This document shows positions 34,555-43,107 of a stretch of 62,829 nt of DNA, in pieces. The stretch is from an uncultured Planctomycetaceae bacterium (GTDB lineage: Bacteria > Planctomycetota > Planctomycetia > Planctomycetales > Planctomycetaceae), in contig CAIOKE010000031.1 in assembly GCA_903858815.1 (NCBI GenBank), positions 1-62,829 on the forward strand, given 5' to 3'. The notes beneath the pieces were generated by a model. That model ran no database searches. It saw only the letters and a list, made by a program, of their open reading frames with translations, and was not told where the DNA came from. Made by a program: the position numbers and the translations under genes. Numbering within the stretch: the first letter of the stretch is position 1; each line of letters starts with the position of its first letter.

Positions 34555-36225
34555 TCAGTCCCGTTCGGGGTGCTGAATCTGCTTCCAATAACTGTCAAAA
34601 TCAAACTCCGGGCTGTTGTCGCCATCATGGCACTTGACGCAGCCAGCATCTCCTCGCGCCTGCTCCAGCGTCATTCGCACCTCAACTGCGGCCGCCGCCG
34701 TATTGCCAGCCTCGATCAACTCCACGTGACGACTGCCCGGACCATGACAGTTCTCACACTGATTGCCCGGCAGCAACGCAGCCTGCAGCCTGTCTGCATC
34801 TGTCTCCGTCTGCTCAGCTGGCAGAAATCCGCCATGATATCGCACAAAGTTCCGCGGGTCCCAGCCCCCCACATGACACGCCAGACACTCCGGATCCGCA
34901 GACCGATTGATCCCATGCAGCCGCTCAGCACCCGGTCGCCCCGCCGCCGGGTCCAGACTTTCCAGAGCGTGCGAATGTGCTGACTGCTGCCAGACCTGCA
35001 GAGCCTTCGTGTGACATTCTCCACACTTCTGCGCCCCCACAAAACCGGCACCCGTCGGATGACCTGTGGCCGGCTGTGCCGCCGCAATTCGCTCATCCTG
35101 CAGCCGCTGCTGATACCCCCGCATTATCTCCACCATGGCCGCATCATCCCCGAATCGCGGCCCCGACAGAGTCACCAGCTCGTAACGCACCGGCTGCTCT
35201 TCATCACCCGGATAAAATCCCAGCACTCCCGCCGTTCGCCCCTTTTCACCAACCTGCACCAGACGGACTCGGCCAATCTGCTCGGCAGTCGCCTCGCCAT
35301 CACCAAAACCCTGAGCACTGATCACAACATCAAATGCCGGATACTGCTCAGCCAGCGTTCTTGCCTCAGCCAGCGTCGTTTGAGCCAGCAGGATCCGCAC
35401 CTGTACCTGCTCAGCTTCAAACTGCTGCAGCACACCCTGCAGAGCCACCGCCGGTTCCGTCCACGTGACATCTCCACCACTGCTCTCATCAGGAAGTACT
35501 TCACGACGGATCGCTTCACTCATCACACTTGTCACACCCACCTTCACACCACCCGCCTCAAAAACTCGTCTGGACAGCGGAGTCCCCACATCAGGCGAAC
35601 CAAAAAACGTCAGGTTGGCACTGACAAAACCCACATACTCGGCCCCATCCGTCAGATGTTGCGACAACAGATAACCGGGCTCCAGCCGCAACTCCTCCGG
35701 CCCCACCGCCAGTGCCATGTATTTCAGCTGCCGAAAAGCCTCCAGAGTCGCTTCGAACTTCATCTGCGCCTGAGTTCCCGTGCGACTGGAAATGCTGCCC
35801 GCATCAACTCCGTACACAGGCCAGCCCAGCTGCTGCAGCCTGCGGAACAGCCCCGCTCGACGCGTCATCCCGCCCAGCTGATTGGCCGTACAGCCACAGG
35901 GCTCGAAATAACCTCGCTGCTCTGCTGTGGCCACCAGAGTAAAAGCCGGCTTCGGCCATTCGGGAAATCGCAGCTCCGGCAGAGTCCCGGCTGGCGCGGA
36001 CAACGACGACTTGCCGGCTGCACCACCCTCGGTGGCCGACTGCTCTGCAGCCCCCGCCACGGGCACCACGGCAGCCTCAGCCCCGGACGCCACCGACACC
36101 TCAGGTGCCACGACGTCGCGAGCCTGCTCACCACCCGATTTCCCGGACGGGTACCAGACCATCACGGCCGCCAGCAGAATCAGACTGCTGAAACCACACA
36201 CAGCAAATACCGACGTCCTGTTCAT
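34555..36225 (-). CDS. Tetraheme cytochrome c with an UshA/metallophosphatase-like N-terminal part
   Basis: The 556-residue protein has an N-terminal membrane anchor (residues 8-25), a low-complexity Ala/Val/Gly linker, and a region near 95-360 resembling 5'-nucleotidase/UshA-like calcineurin-fold proteins (AEQRGYFEPCGCTANQLGG, GVKVGVTSVMSEAIR, FDVVISAQGFGD). Four CXXCH heme sites follow: CGECH 401-405, CLACH 447-451, CENCH 490-494 and CVKCH 529-533, arranged like cytochrome c554 domains. The phosphatase part lacks an obvious full metal-ligand set, so it may not be catalytic. It probably transfers electrons outside the cytoplasm. The DUF1573 gene is just upstream. Confidence 0.85.
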   Translation of the reverse strand: MNRTSVFAVCGFSSLILLAAVMVWYPSGKSGGEQARDVVAPEVSVASGAEAAVVPVAGAAEQSATEGGAAGKSSLSAPAGTLPELRFPEWPKPAFTLVATAEQRGYFEPCGCTANQLGGMTRRAGLFRRLQQLGWPVYGVDAGSISSRTGTQAQMKFEATLEAFRQLKYMALAVGPEELRLEPGYLLSQHLTDGAEYVGFVSANLTFFGSPDVGTPLSRRVFEAGGVKVGVTSVMSEAIRREVLPDESSGGDVTWTEPAVALQGVLQQFEAEQVQVRILLAQTTLAEARTLAEQYPAFDVVISAQGFGDGEATAEQIGRVRLVQVGEKGRTAGVLGFYPGDEEQPVRYELVTLSGPRFGDDAAMVEIMRGYQQRLQDERIAAAQPATGHPTGAGFVGAQKCGECHTKALQVWQQSAHSHALESLDPAAGRPGAERLHGINRSADPECLACHVGGWDPRNFVRYHGGFLPAEQTETDADRLQAALLPGNQCENCHGPGSRHVELIEAGNTAAAAVEVRMTLEQARGDAGCVKCHDGDNSPEFDFDSYWKQIQHPERD

Positions 36226-36270
36226 CCGACAGCCTCACCTGAGTCCGTTCCTGATCGACTTACGCAACTG

Positions 36271-37482
36271 TCAGTTCGAATACAGCATCAAACCGAGGGA
36301 AATAGCATCACCCGACGGATGATTCGTCTGCAGTCGCACAAACCCCGGCTTCTCGGCAGTCCGCTGCACCGCAGGACGCCCCGGAGGAATCTTCAGTGTC
36401 AGTCGATACCGATGCACCGTACCTGAAGGCGCCCCAAGGGGCTCGAGTGTGGCCGTCAGATAGCCGGGATCCGCCTCTGACTCCGTAATCGCAAACGGCT
36501 CCTGCATGTCCTTTTCATCCACAATCACCAGCAACTGGACTTCTTTGCCCTCAGCCGCCCGAAATGATCCCAGCATCAGACTCAATGTCTCTGAATTCAG
36601 CTGAGTTCCAGGCATTGGCTGAATCCGAATAGCGCCGAACTTTCGCGCCTTCACCGTGACCCGTACCGGATCCGGGGACACGTCCGTGTACAGCAGCAAC
36701 TCTTCCGAAAATAAACCCGATGGAATATCCAGACCAACTTCCGCAAACAGCGAGAAGCCTCCGACAAAACTGTCAGTACCCAGTTCCTCAATATTCATCG
36801 GCACAACGTTCACATGCACCTTCCCCGATGGACTTTCCACTTTCGTAATCGAAAACTTTTCATGCAGCCGCGACGCGATACCGCCCTTGAAAGTCGCTGG
36901 CTTGTCGTAAATGCTGCCGACATCCCACGTAAACTGCGGCATCACATCAAAAGGCATCTCAATCGCACCCTCGACTGCGACTTTCAGCAGCGGAGTCTTC
37001 GGGTCGTTTGTGTGCACGTCACCACCGTGCCGGAAACCCCGGTCCGGCGCGTCGCCAGCTTTCCAGTTGATCAGCAGTACAACCTTTTCACCCGGTGCCA
37101 CCTTCACCCGATCAACAGCAGCCTCAGCAGTCTCACCAAACCCGAATTTTGTGCACTTGCATGTCGTATTGCCGGCTTTCAGTTCCAGCTCGGCAGCACC
37201 ACGGTTCTCCACGATGAATCGATGCGAGTTCTTACCCATCACCGGCATCCGGCCAAATTCAAAGACCGGATCTTCAATCACAGCCTCAGGCCACGGACCT
37301 TCCTTGCTGGCCACAGGCAGATCAGAAACTTTCTTCACGGTCGGCTCCGGAGCAGTCGCTTTCCGCTCAGCCTGCATCTGCTTCAGCGAATCTGCCAGCG
37401 TCTGCTCAGGAGGCTGCCTCAGCAGCAGCACTGCCACCACCACTCCACCTAATAACCCCGCTCCGATCAGTACCTTCTGCAT
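36271..37482 (-). CDS. DUF1573 protein, membrane-anchored
   Basis: The 403-residue protein has an N-terminal hydrophobic segment (residues 5-20). An Ig-like DUF1573 domain lies near 70-175: FEFGRMPVMGKNSHRFIVENRG, then the family cysteines in TTCKCTKFGF, then a VAPGEKVVLLINWKA strand. Further beta-rich domains follow. DUF1573 proteins are exported; their role is not known. It lies 45 bp upstream of the tetraheme cytochrome gene on the same strand, so the two probably form one transcript. Confidence 0.86.
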   Translation of the reverse strand: MQKVLIGAGLLGGVVVAVLLLRQPPEQTLADSLKQMQAERKATAPEPTVKKVSDLPVASKEGPWPEAVIEDPVFEFGRMPVMGKNSHRFIVENRGAAELELKAGNTTCKCTKFGFGETAEAAVDRVKVAPGEKVVLLINWKAGDAPDRGFRHGGDVHTNDPKTPLLKVAVEGAIEMPFDVMPQFTWDVGSIYDKPATFKGGIASRLHEKFSITKVESPSGKVHVNVVPMNIEELGTDSFVGGFSLFAEVGLDIPSGLFSEELLLYTDVSPDPVRVTVKARKFGAIRIQPMPGTQLNSETLSLMLGSFRAAEGKEVQLLVIVDEKDMQEPFAITESEADPGYLTATLEPLGAPSGTVHRYRLTLKIPPGRPAVQRTAEKPGFVRLQTNHPSGDAISLGLMLYSN

Positions 37483-37537
37483 GGTTCACCCCAAAGCACA
37501 ACAACCGTATTCAGCAACACAGTCCAGTCAGACTTCC

Positions 37538-39925
37538 TCACAGCACCTGCCGACCTGCGGCATCAGACCCCACCAACTGCTCCATTCGCTTCAGTACAGC
37601 AGGCTCAAGCAATTGTTCCTGGTGGCCCCAGTGTTCGTTGACCTGCTGCAGCGCCAGAGCACGGCCAGCCGCCTGTATGGCCCTGCCAGCCTCGCCAACA
37701 GCCCACAACAGCTCGGCAGACTCAGCCCACAAAATGGCCTTACCCCGATAACGCTGCAACACCCGCTCGTAGTCCTCGCAGGCCTGCTGCTGCAGCGGCA
37801 GATCAGCCAGCAGCCGACCCACAGCACCACGACATCGACCCCGATAAAGATACCCTGCCGGGCTGCGATTGTCAGCCTCAATCAGCCGCTCACAAGCCGC
37901 TTCGCACTTTTCCAGCGATTCGCGAAACCGAAGTACCTCCAGCGGATCCGTGATGATCACAGGACTCGATCCTGCCCGACCCGAAAGCCCCGCACACTCC
38001 GCCAGCAACCCTCCCGCCAGAATCTCCACACGCACCTGCCGCGGCCTCACAGCCAGCGGATCCATCAACTGGGCCTGCTCCAGCAACTGCAGCGCCTGCA
38101 CAGCCCCGTTTCCACCCGTACCACCCGCCTGCAACTCCGCCGCACCAACCAGAGCACGCATACCAATGGCTGGCGCAACCCCCTGAGACAGAATCACAAC
38201 GGCCATCGCCAGAAAGACCACCCCCACCAGACGCCGCTGAAACATTTCAGCAAATCCAATCCTGATCGCAGCCCGCGACGTCACCCCGCTCTGATCCGCC
38301 TCGCCCCACGCACCACCACAGACCACAGCCAGGCAAACCAACACCATCAGCATCACTGCAGGTGTCTCAAATCCCCCCGCGGCCAGCAGATGCACACACA
38401 TCGCACTCAAACCACTCAAAGCCGCCGATCGATCCATTAACCCCGGCTGCACGGAACGCCGCGGCAGAAAGACCAGGCCGCACAACAACAGCAGATCCAG
38501 CCACTTTTCACCAAACGACTCCAGACTCAGCCATTCCCAGAACACGTCCAGAAGAAAGGCCGGCAACACAACCTTCCACAAATCCGTGGCATAACCCCCA
38601 ACGGCTACAAGGGTCCTGCCCGTACCAGCTGAGCCCCCTGATGCGGACGCTGATGCGAACCTCGACAGAACCTGCCACAACACCGCAGCAGACAACAGCG
38701 CCAATCCCAGCAGTCCCGTAACGCCACTGGAAGACCACGCATCCAGCAGCAGATTATGCGGATCACGAATCTCCTCACTGGACTCATCAGATTTAAAAGG
38801 CATGTAGCTTTCACGAAAATTTCCCGGACCAGCTCCCGTCCATGGATGCTCTCGCAGCATCCGCACCGTACCGGTCCAGTACATCAATCGAAACTGCAGC
38901 GACCGCGGAGCTTCGGCCAGAACCTCACGATCCAGACTCCCCGTCCGCAGCAGTACCACGCCGCCCAGCAACACCAGACCACACACACCCAACAACCACG
39001 GATAGAGCCTTCGCTGCACCACCGCCGGAAAGGCTGGCACTCCCACACAACTGAACCACAACACGCCCAGCCCAACAAGAGTTCCCAGCCACGCGGAACG
39101 ACTCTTGGTTAACAGCAGACAGTAGCCACACAACACGATCAGCAGAATCGCCGAAAAACGCTCCTTACACTCGTTGTCATAAGACGGATTTCGCCACTGG
39201 TCGATCAGTCGCCCCACAAGGACCAGGAAACCCACGGACAGGAGCCCCGCCAGCGTATTCGCCAGCGCAAAACTGCCAATCGGTTCCTGACTGAAAAGAG
39301 CACGGTTCTCCCACAATCCTCGACTCGGACCCTCCAGTGGAATCTGCAACTCCCGAAACTCAGTCAGAATCTGCTGCACCTGCGCATAGGAAATGCCACT
39401 GCGCAACCCACCAGGCTCGCCCTCACCAAACCACGCATCCAGCACCGCACGCCGTTCTCGATACCACTCGGCGTTCTGCGAATACACAACGTGATGCTGG
39501 ACGACTCCCAAAGCAGCCTGCCCCACCACAATCACCACAATCAGCTCCAGCAGCAGCGCAGATCCGCGCCCGGAACCCGCCGCCTGTCGACTCACAACCA
39601 ACCACGCAGCCAGCAACCCGATCCACTCCAGAGTCAGGTTCAGAGCCGCCCGCCGATCACCACCTTCGCGGAATACGTAACACGCCGAAATCACATGCCC
39701 GGCTACCAGCAACAGCATTCCGATATCAGCAATGCGACGAGCCACTCCTGCGACATGCCGTGGTCGCTGCAGATCTTGTGCTGTCTGCGATAACAGAAAC
39801 TGGCCTGCCGCCAGACACCAGCCACACGCCACGATCAATCCGCGCCCGTCCACCGCCTCCTCAGCCACCCACCAGCAGCTGGTACACAGCAGCATCAGAC
39901 CCGCTCGATACCACAGATCACGCAT
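37538..39925 (-). CDS. O-antigen-ligase-like polymerase with C-terminal TPR-like region
   Basis: The 795-residue protein has about fourteen hydrophobic segments and the Wzy_C/O-antigen ligase loop with LTKSRSAWLG, HPWTGAGPGNF and the conserved histidine of DPHNLLLDAW (H390). The last 150 residues are hydrophilic helical repeats of TPR type. It should join or polymerise an undecaprenyl-linked glycan outside the inner membrane. The ATG at 39925 overlaps the stop of the WecA-like gene by 8 bp (ATGCGTGA), which indicates translational coupling and fixes the start over an in-frame upstream extension. Confidence 0.86.
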   Translation of the reverse strand: MRDLWYRAGLMLLCTSCWWVAEEAVDGRGLIVACGWCLAAGQFLLSQTAQDLQRPRHVAGVARRIADIGMLLLVAGHVISACYVFREGGDRRAALNLTLEWIGLLAAWLVVSRQAAGSGRGSALLLELIVVIVVGQAALGVVQHHVVYSQNAEWYRERRAVLDAWFGEGEPGGLRSGISYAQVQQILTEFRELQIPLEGPSRGLWENRALFSQEPIGSFALANTLAGLLSVGFLVLVGRLIDQWRNPSYDNECKERFSAILLIVLCGYCLLLTKSRSAWLGTLVGLGVLWFSCVGVPAFPAVVQRRLYPWLLGVCGLVLLGGVVLLRTGSLDREVLAEAPRSLQFRLMYWTGTVRMLREHPWTGAGPGNFRESYMPFKSDESSEEIRDPHNLLLDAWSSSGVTGLLGLALLSAAVLWQVLSRFASASASGGSAGTGRTLVAVGGYATDLWKVVLPAFLLDVFWEWLSLESFGEKWLDLLLLCGLVFLPRRSVQPGLMDRSAALSGLSAMCVHLLAAGGFETPAVMLMVLVCLAVVCGGAWGEADQSGVTSRAAIRIGFAEMFQRRLVGVVFLAMAVVILSQGVAPAIGMRALVGAAELQAGGTGGNGAVQALQLLEQAQLMDPLAVRPRQVRVEILAGGLLAECAGLSGRAGSSPVIITDPLEVLRFRESLEKCEAACERLIEADNRSPAGYLYRGRCRGAVGRLLADLPLQQQACEDYERVLQRYRGKAILWAESAELLWAVGEAGRAIQAAGRALALQQVNEHWGHQEQLLEPAVLKRMEQLVGSDAAGRQVL

Positions 39926-41027
39926 GATTGTCAGATCCCGTCTGCTGCGGATCCACCTGCACCTGCCGCAGTCGCCCCTGCATCTGACCAACCGAACTGC
40001 GACCAACAAACTCCAGTATCCCAACCACCAACAGAGCCATCGCAATCACACTCATCACGATCGCTGCACCCCACCAGTCCGCCACCCGATAAAGCAGCAG
40101 ACCACAGGCACCCGTCATCGCCGTCATCAGATGCACCGTCAGCACCGCATAAACCGGCTTCAGACCAAGATCCACCAAACGATGCGAAACATGGCTCTTG
40201 TCACCATGGAACGGACTGCGCCCCTGCAGCAGACGAATCACAATCACCGTTGAGAAGTCATACAACGGGACAGCCATCACACACAATGGCGCCAGCATCA
40301 CATGCCGACTGCCACTCCGCTGATAAAACGTCCCGGCCACCGTCAGGGTCGCCAGCAGAAAACCAATCAGATTGCTGCCACAATCCCCCATAAAAATTGC
40401 CGCCGGAGGACGATTCCACACCAGAAATCCGGCCAGCGATCCAGCCAGCAGCAATAACAGCAACGCCACCTCCCACGCCGCTCGCTCCACCATCAGCAAC
40501 AGGATCGCTGCAAACACCAGCGAAGCAATCAGACCAATCCCGGCCGACAAACCGTCCATGTTGTCCAGAAAGTTCAGCGCGTTGGTCAGCACCAGAATCC
40601 ACAGCACCGTCAGGCCAAACCCGAACCACGGCTGAGATACAAACACCGTCGCACGTACTCCACTGCCCGCCACTCCACACGCCACCAGCAACTGCAGCCC
40701 CAGACGCAGCTTCCACGACAAACTCCAGCGATCGTCCGCCAGACCCGTCAGAAACAACACCACCGCACCCGCGCCAATCGACAGCAGCTGGACGCCAGAA
40801 CCGTCCGATCGAGGCAAATCCGAAGTGCAGAGAATTACCACCGCCGGCAACAGCACCCCCAGAAAAATGGCAATGCCGCCACCACGCGGAGTCGGAATGA
40901 TGTGCACCTTGCGATGCCCCGGCAGGTCAATCAGTCCCAGCGCAGGAGCCATCCGGCGAACCAGCGGTGTCAATACCACCGCCAGCAGGAACGCCCCCAC
41001 TACGCCCAGACACAACCAGATTCCCAT
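39918..41027 (-). CDS. Undecaprenyl-phosphate sugar-1-phosphate transferase (MraY/WecA type)
   Basis: The 369-residue membrane protein has about eleven helices and the family's Asp sites: GLADDRW (D98/D99), LNFLDNMDGL (D155/D158) and FMGDCGSNLIGF. A cytoplasmic loop reads GDKSHVSHRL, the His-containing motif of the WecA/TagO group. It should transfer a sugar phosphate (often GlcNAc-1-P) to undecaprenyl phosphate and so begin a cell-surface glycan. It is coupled by overlap to the O-antigen-ligase-like gene. MraY itself is less likely because mur genes are absent here and the His motif fits the WecA group. Confidence 0.9.
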   Translation of the reverse strand: MGIWLCLGVVGAFLLAVVLTPLVRRMAPALGLIDLPGHRKVHIIPTPRGGGIAIFLGVLLPAVVILCTSDLPRSDGSGVQLLSIGAGAVVLFLTGLADDRWSLSWKLRLGLQLLVACGVAGSGVRATVFVSQPWFGFGLTVLWILVLTNALNFLDNMDGLSAGIGLIASLVFAAILLLMVERAAWEVALLLLLLAGSLAGFLVWNRPPAAIFMGDCGSNLIGFLLATLTVAGTFYQRSGSRHVMLAPLCVMAVPLYDFSTVIVIRLLQGRSPFHGDKSHVSHRLVDLGLKPVYAVLTVHLMTAMTGACGLLLYRVADWWGAAIVMSVIAMALLVVGILEFVGRSSVGQMQGRLRQVQVDPQQTGSDNHA

Positions 41028-41486
41028 CTCACAACCTTACAACGCAGGGCTACTCACAAGAGACAGCAATTCCACTACGTGAAATTCGACCGACCTCGCC
41101 AGGCCAATCCCGCAAACAGTTCGCCTTCCCGACAAATTCCAGAGGATTCCGCAAACCACTACAACCCGCAGCCCTCAACAACCGCCCTTTGTAATTCTTA
41201 CAATTCGACAGGCAAAATCTGCCGAATCTGACGATTTCCACAGCAGCAAAGTGTCTGAAAATTGTAGTTTTGGCAGAGCTGCAATTTCAGACAAAAAGAT
41301 ACTTATTACTCCCAAGTCCCTGAAAACAAACACCTTACAAAAAATCACAAAAATCGAAACACGTTTGGCGCAGCAGTTGCAAAGGTTCTGTCATCAGGAC
41401 GATTACAAAACGACACGGCTGTCGAATCGGTTTGACTGACACTCCATGCACTCGCGGCCGGAAATTCTGTTCACAGGAGCTCTGCG
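41028..41486. other. A/T-rich divergent spacer with an inverted repeat
   Basis: This 459-bp stretch between divergent genes is visibly A/T-richer than its surroundings. It contains an imperfect inverted repeat: GTCTGAAAATTGTAG at 41253-41267 against CTGCAATTTCAGAC at 41279-41292 (one base inserted, one mismatch). No gene is evident. Confidence 0.5.
41253..41292. promoter_or_regulatory. Imperfect 14-15-bp inverted repeat, possible operator
   Basis: The two arms flank an 11-nt spacer in the divergent region between the WecA-like and TPR-like genes. It lacks a U-tract in either direction, so an operator or RNA structure is more likely than a terminator. The regulator is unknown. Confidence 0.35.
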
Positions 41487-41885
41487 ATGCGATCAACCCT
41501 GACCCCAAAAACTGTCCGTCGTCTGCTGGCAGCCGATGGCTTTCTCGATCTGGACATGCCCGCCGAAGCGATCGCTGAGCTGGACAGAATCACAGATGCA
41601 GGTCCTCTCGAAGGCCCTCGTCGCCTGCTGCTGGGGATTGCTCTGAAAGCGGCAGGAAGGATGGATGACGCAATCCGCAGTCTTGAGCTGGCAGCCCGCA
41701 TTATGCCGTCTCCCATCCGTCGATTCGCATGGCGTGAGCTGGTGGATTGCTACGCGGCTGTGGGCAGCGAGGAAATGGCTGAACTGGCGGGCACCCTTGG
41801 CGGCTCAGAAAACCTGCAGCTGCGGATTGCCCTGCCCTGCTCCAACCTGACGCTGGACATCGAGGCTCCGGCTAAAACCGGCTGA
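41487..41885 (+). CDS. Small TPR-like helical protein
   Basis: The 132-residue protein contains helical repeats of tetratricopeptide type: FLDLDMPAEAIAELDRI near residues 18-35 and LLGIALKAAGRMDDAIRSLELAARI near 47-72. There is no signal peptide, so it should be cytoplasmic and mediate a protein contact. I do not recognise a specific family. It stands alone between an A/T-rich spacer and a repeat-rich spacer. Confidence 0.72.
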   Translation: MRSTLTPKTVRRLLAADGFLDLDMPAEAIAELDRITDAGPLEGPRRLLLGIALKAAGRMDDAIRSLELAARIMPSPIRRFAWRELVDCYAAVGSEEMAELAGTLGGSENLQLRIALPCSNLTLDIEAPAKTG

Positions 41886-41946
41886 TTGCCCGCGAAAAGA
41901 CACAGCAGTCAGGGACGCCCGGGGGACACAGGCGGTATCGCAATAC

Positions 41947-41966
41947 CCGTCGGTTTCTACCGACGG
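41947..41966. repeat. Perfect 8-bp hairpin
   Basis: CCGTCGGT-TTCT-ACCGACGG has an 8-bp perfect stem and 4-nt loop. It lies 62 bp after the TPR gene but has no following T-run, so it is more likely part of the repeat family than a standard terminator. Confidence 0.65.
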
Positions 41967-41990
41967 CTCGCGCATGCAACACCCCCTTCG

Positions 41991-42063
41991 GGAGGGCGAA
42001 GCTCCTGCTGAGCCGAACCAACGGAAAACCAGTCCTTGCGGCTCGGCGGGAGCCTCGCCCTCC
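41991..42063. repeat. 25-bp imperfect inverted repeat with a 23-nt loop
   Basis: The left arm 41991-42015 (GGAGGGCGAAGCTCC...) and right arm 42039-42063 (...GGAGCCTCGCCCTCC) pair over 25 bp with three transitions. The right arm plus CCAGG closely resembles the GGCTCGGCAGAAACCTCGCC block of the tandem repeats at 62.5-62.8 kb, so they belong to one repeat family. Confidence 0.7.
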
Positions 42064-42383
42064 CAGGTTGCCAGGAGCCCCGTCCGTCCAAGGGGGGAAA
42101 CTCGCGTCTCCTGAGGCTGAAAACGCAAAAGCCGTCTGCACTTTGTTTTCAGCAGAGCTTCAAAAACGGGCGTTTTTTGCGGGTCCGCAGCAACCGCAGC
42201 AGTTTTTTCCGACCTGCAGTGCCAGTTCACGGATTCTCTGATAGCCACGAAACACGCCCCCCAAAATCCCTCTACCCCCAGGCACGGCACTCTGCATACA
42301 CTAAGCCTGACTCTGCGGCGCAAGGATCGCTGCGCGCCGCACGAGGCTTTGTCTGCCCTGCATTCGGAAGGGATTCCGCCGTC

Positions 42384-43070
42384 ATGGTTCTCCGCAGGAA
42401 ACTACTGCTGTTGACTCTGCTGCTGACCTGCACAGTGCTGCTGCCGGGCTGCCGGAAAAAACAGTTCGCACATGTGCTCAGCCAGAACGATCCGGATATG
42501 GTTGGCAGCCACAATGCGGGTGCAGAAACGTGGAAGCCGCTGATTGACGAATCCGTCTCGCGACTGCTTGGAAAGTCCAGCCAGACGATTCTGCAGACAT
42601 CACACACCTCCGTCCGCAGCGACGGCAGTCTGGCACGATCTGTCTGCTTTGTGGGTGTCGAAAACAAAAGCGGCGAGACGATCGGAGATTTCAAGGAACA
42701 GATCTACGAACATATCAGCACGCTGGTCAGTCAGGATCCGCAGTACCAGATGATCAGTCGGCGTTATGTAGAAGCCGCCATGGCCGAACTGCGATGTTCT
42801 CCGGACAGTCTGATTCTGCCCCAGAAACAGCGCGACTTTCAGATGGTTCTGGAAAAGAGCAGTCAGCCCATTGATTACCTGCTGTTTGCTCGCGTCACGT
42901 CAGGCACCACCACCAGCAACGGTGACTATCAGCGGGACTACCTGCTGACGCTTGAGCTGCTGAATATCCACACTGGCGAATCCGTTACGGAATCCGCGAT
43001 GCTCCGGAAAGGCTATCATAAACGCCGCTGGGGACGCCTCGTACACTACGGTGATAACGACGACGACTGA
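42384..43070 (+). CDS. LpoB-like lipoprotein (penicillin-binding-protein activator type)
   Basis: The 228-residue protein has a lipoprotein signal ending in the lipobox LLPGC (Cys23). Its core, including VGVENKSGETIGDFKEQIYEHI, ISRRYVEAAMAELRCS and PIDYLLFARVTS, follows the pattern of LpoB, the outer-membrane activator of PBP1B in enterobacteria. The fold is shared with CsgG/TolB-N-like proteins, so a different role is possible. The next gene, 37 bp downstream, encodes a COG3014-like lipoprotein, and such lipoproteins often accompany LpoB homologues. The ATG at 42384 is fixed by the signal peptide. Confidence 0.75.
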   Translation: MVLRRKLLLLTLLLTCTVLLPGCRKKQFAHVLSQNDPDMVGSHNAGAETWKPLIDESVSRLLGKSSQTILQTSHTSVRSDGSLARSVCFVGVENKSGETIGDFKEQIYEHISTLVSQDPQYQMISRRYVEAAMAELRCSPDSLILPQKQRDFQMVLEKSSQPIDYLLFARVTSGTTTSNGDYQRDYLLTLELLNIHTGESVTESAMLRKGYHKRRWGRLVHYGDNDDD

Positions 43071-43107
43071 ACCCTGACCGAATCATGCCTGTCGTTTGGC
43101 AATCCGC

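Larger units (their letters stand above)
41886..42383. other. Repeat-rich spacer between TPR and LpoB-like genes
   Basis: This 498-bp stretch holds a perfect 8-bp hairpin (41947-41966) and a 25-bp imperfect inverted repeat (41991-42063), plus an A/C-rich stretch before the LpoB-like gene. No gene is evident. Confidence 0.6.

Noticed and set aside
35011-36426. Plus-strand open frame of 471 codons opposite the cytochrome gene
   Set aside because: It is antisense to a gene with four CXXCH motifs; its own translation is His/Arg/Gln-rich without motifs.
36911-38440. Plus-strand open frame of 509 codons opposite DUF1573 and the O-antigen ligase gene
   Set aside because: It spans two real minus-strand genes and has no recognisable domain.
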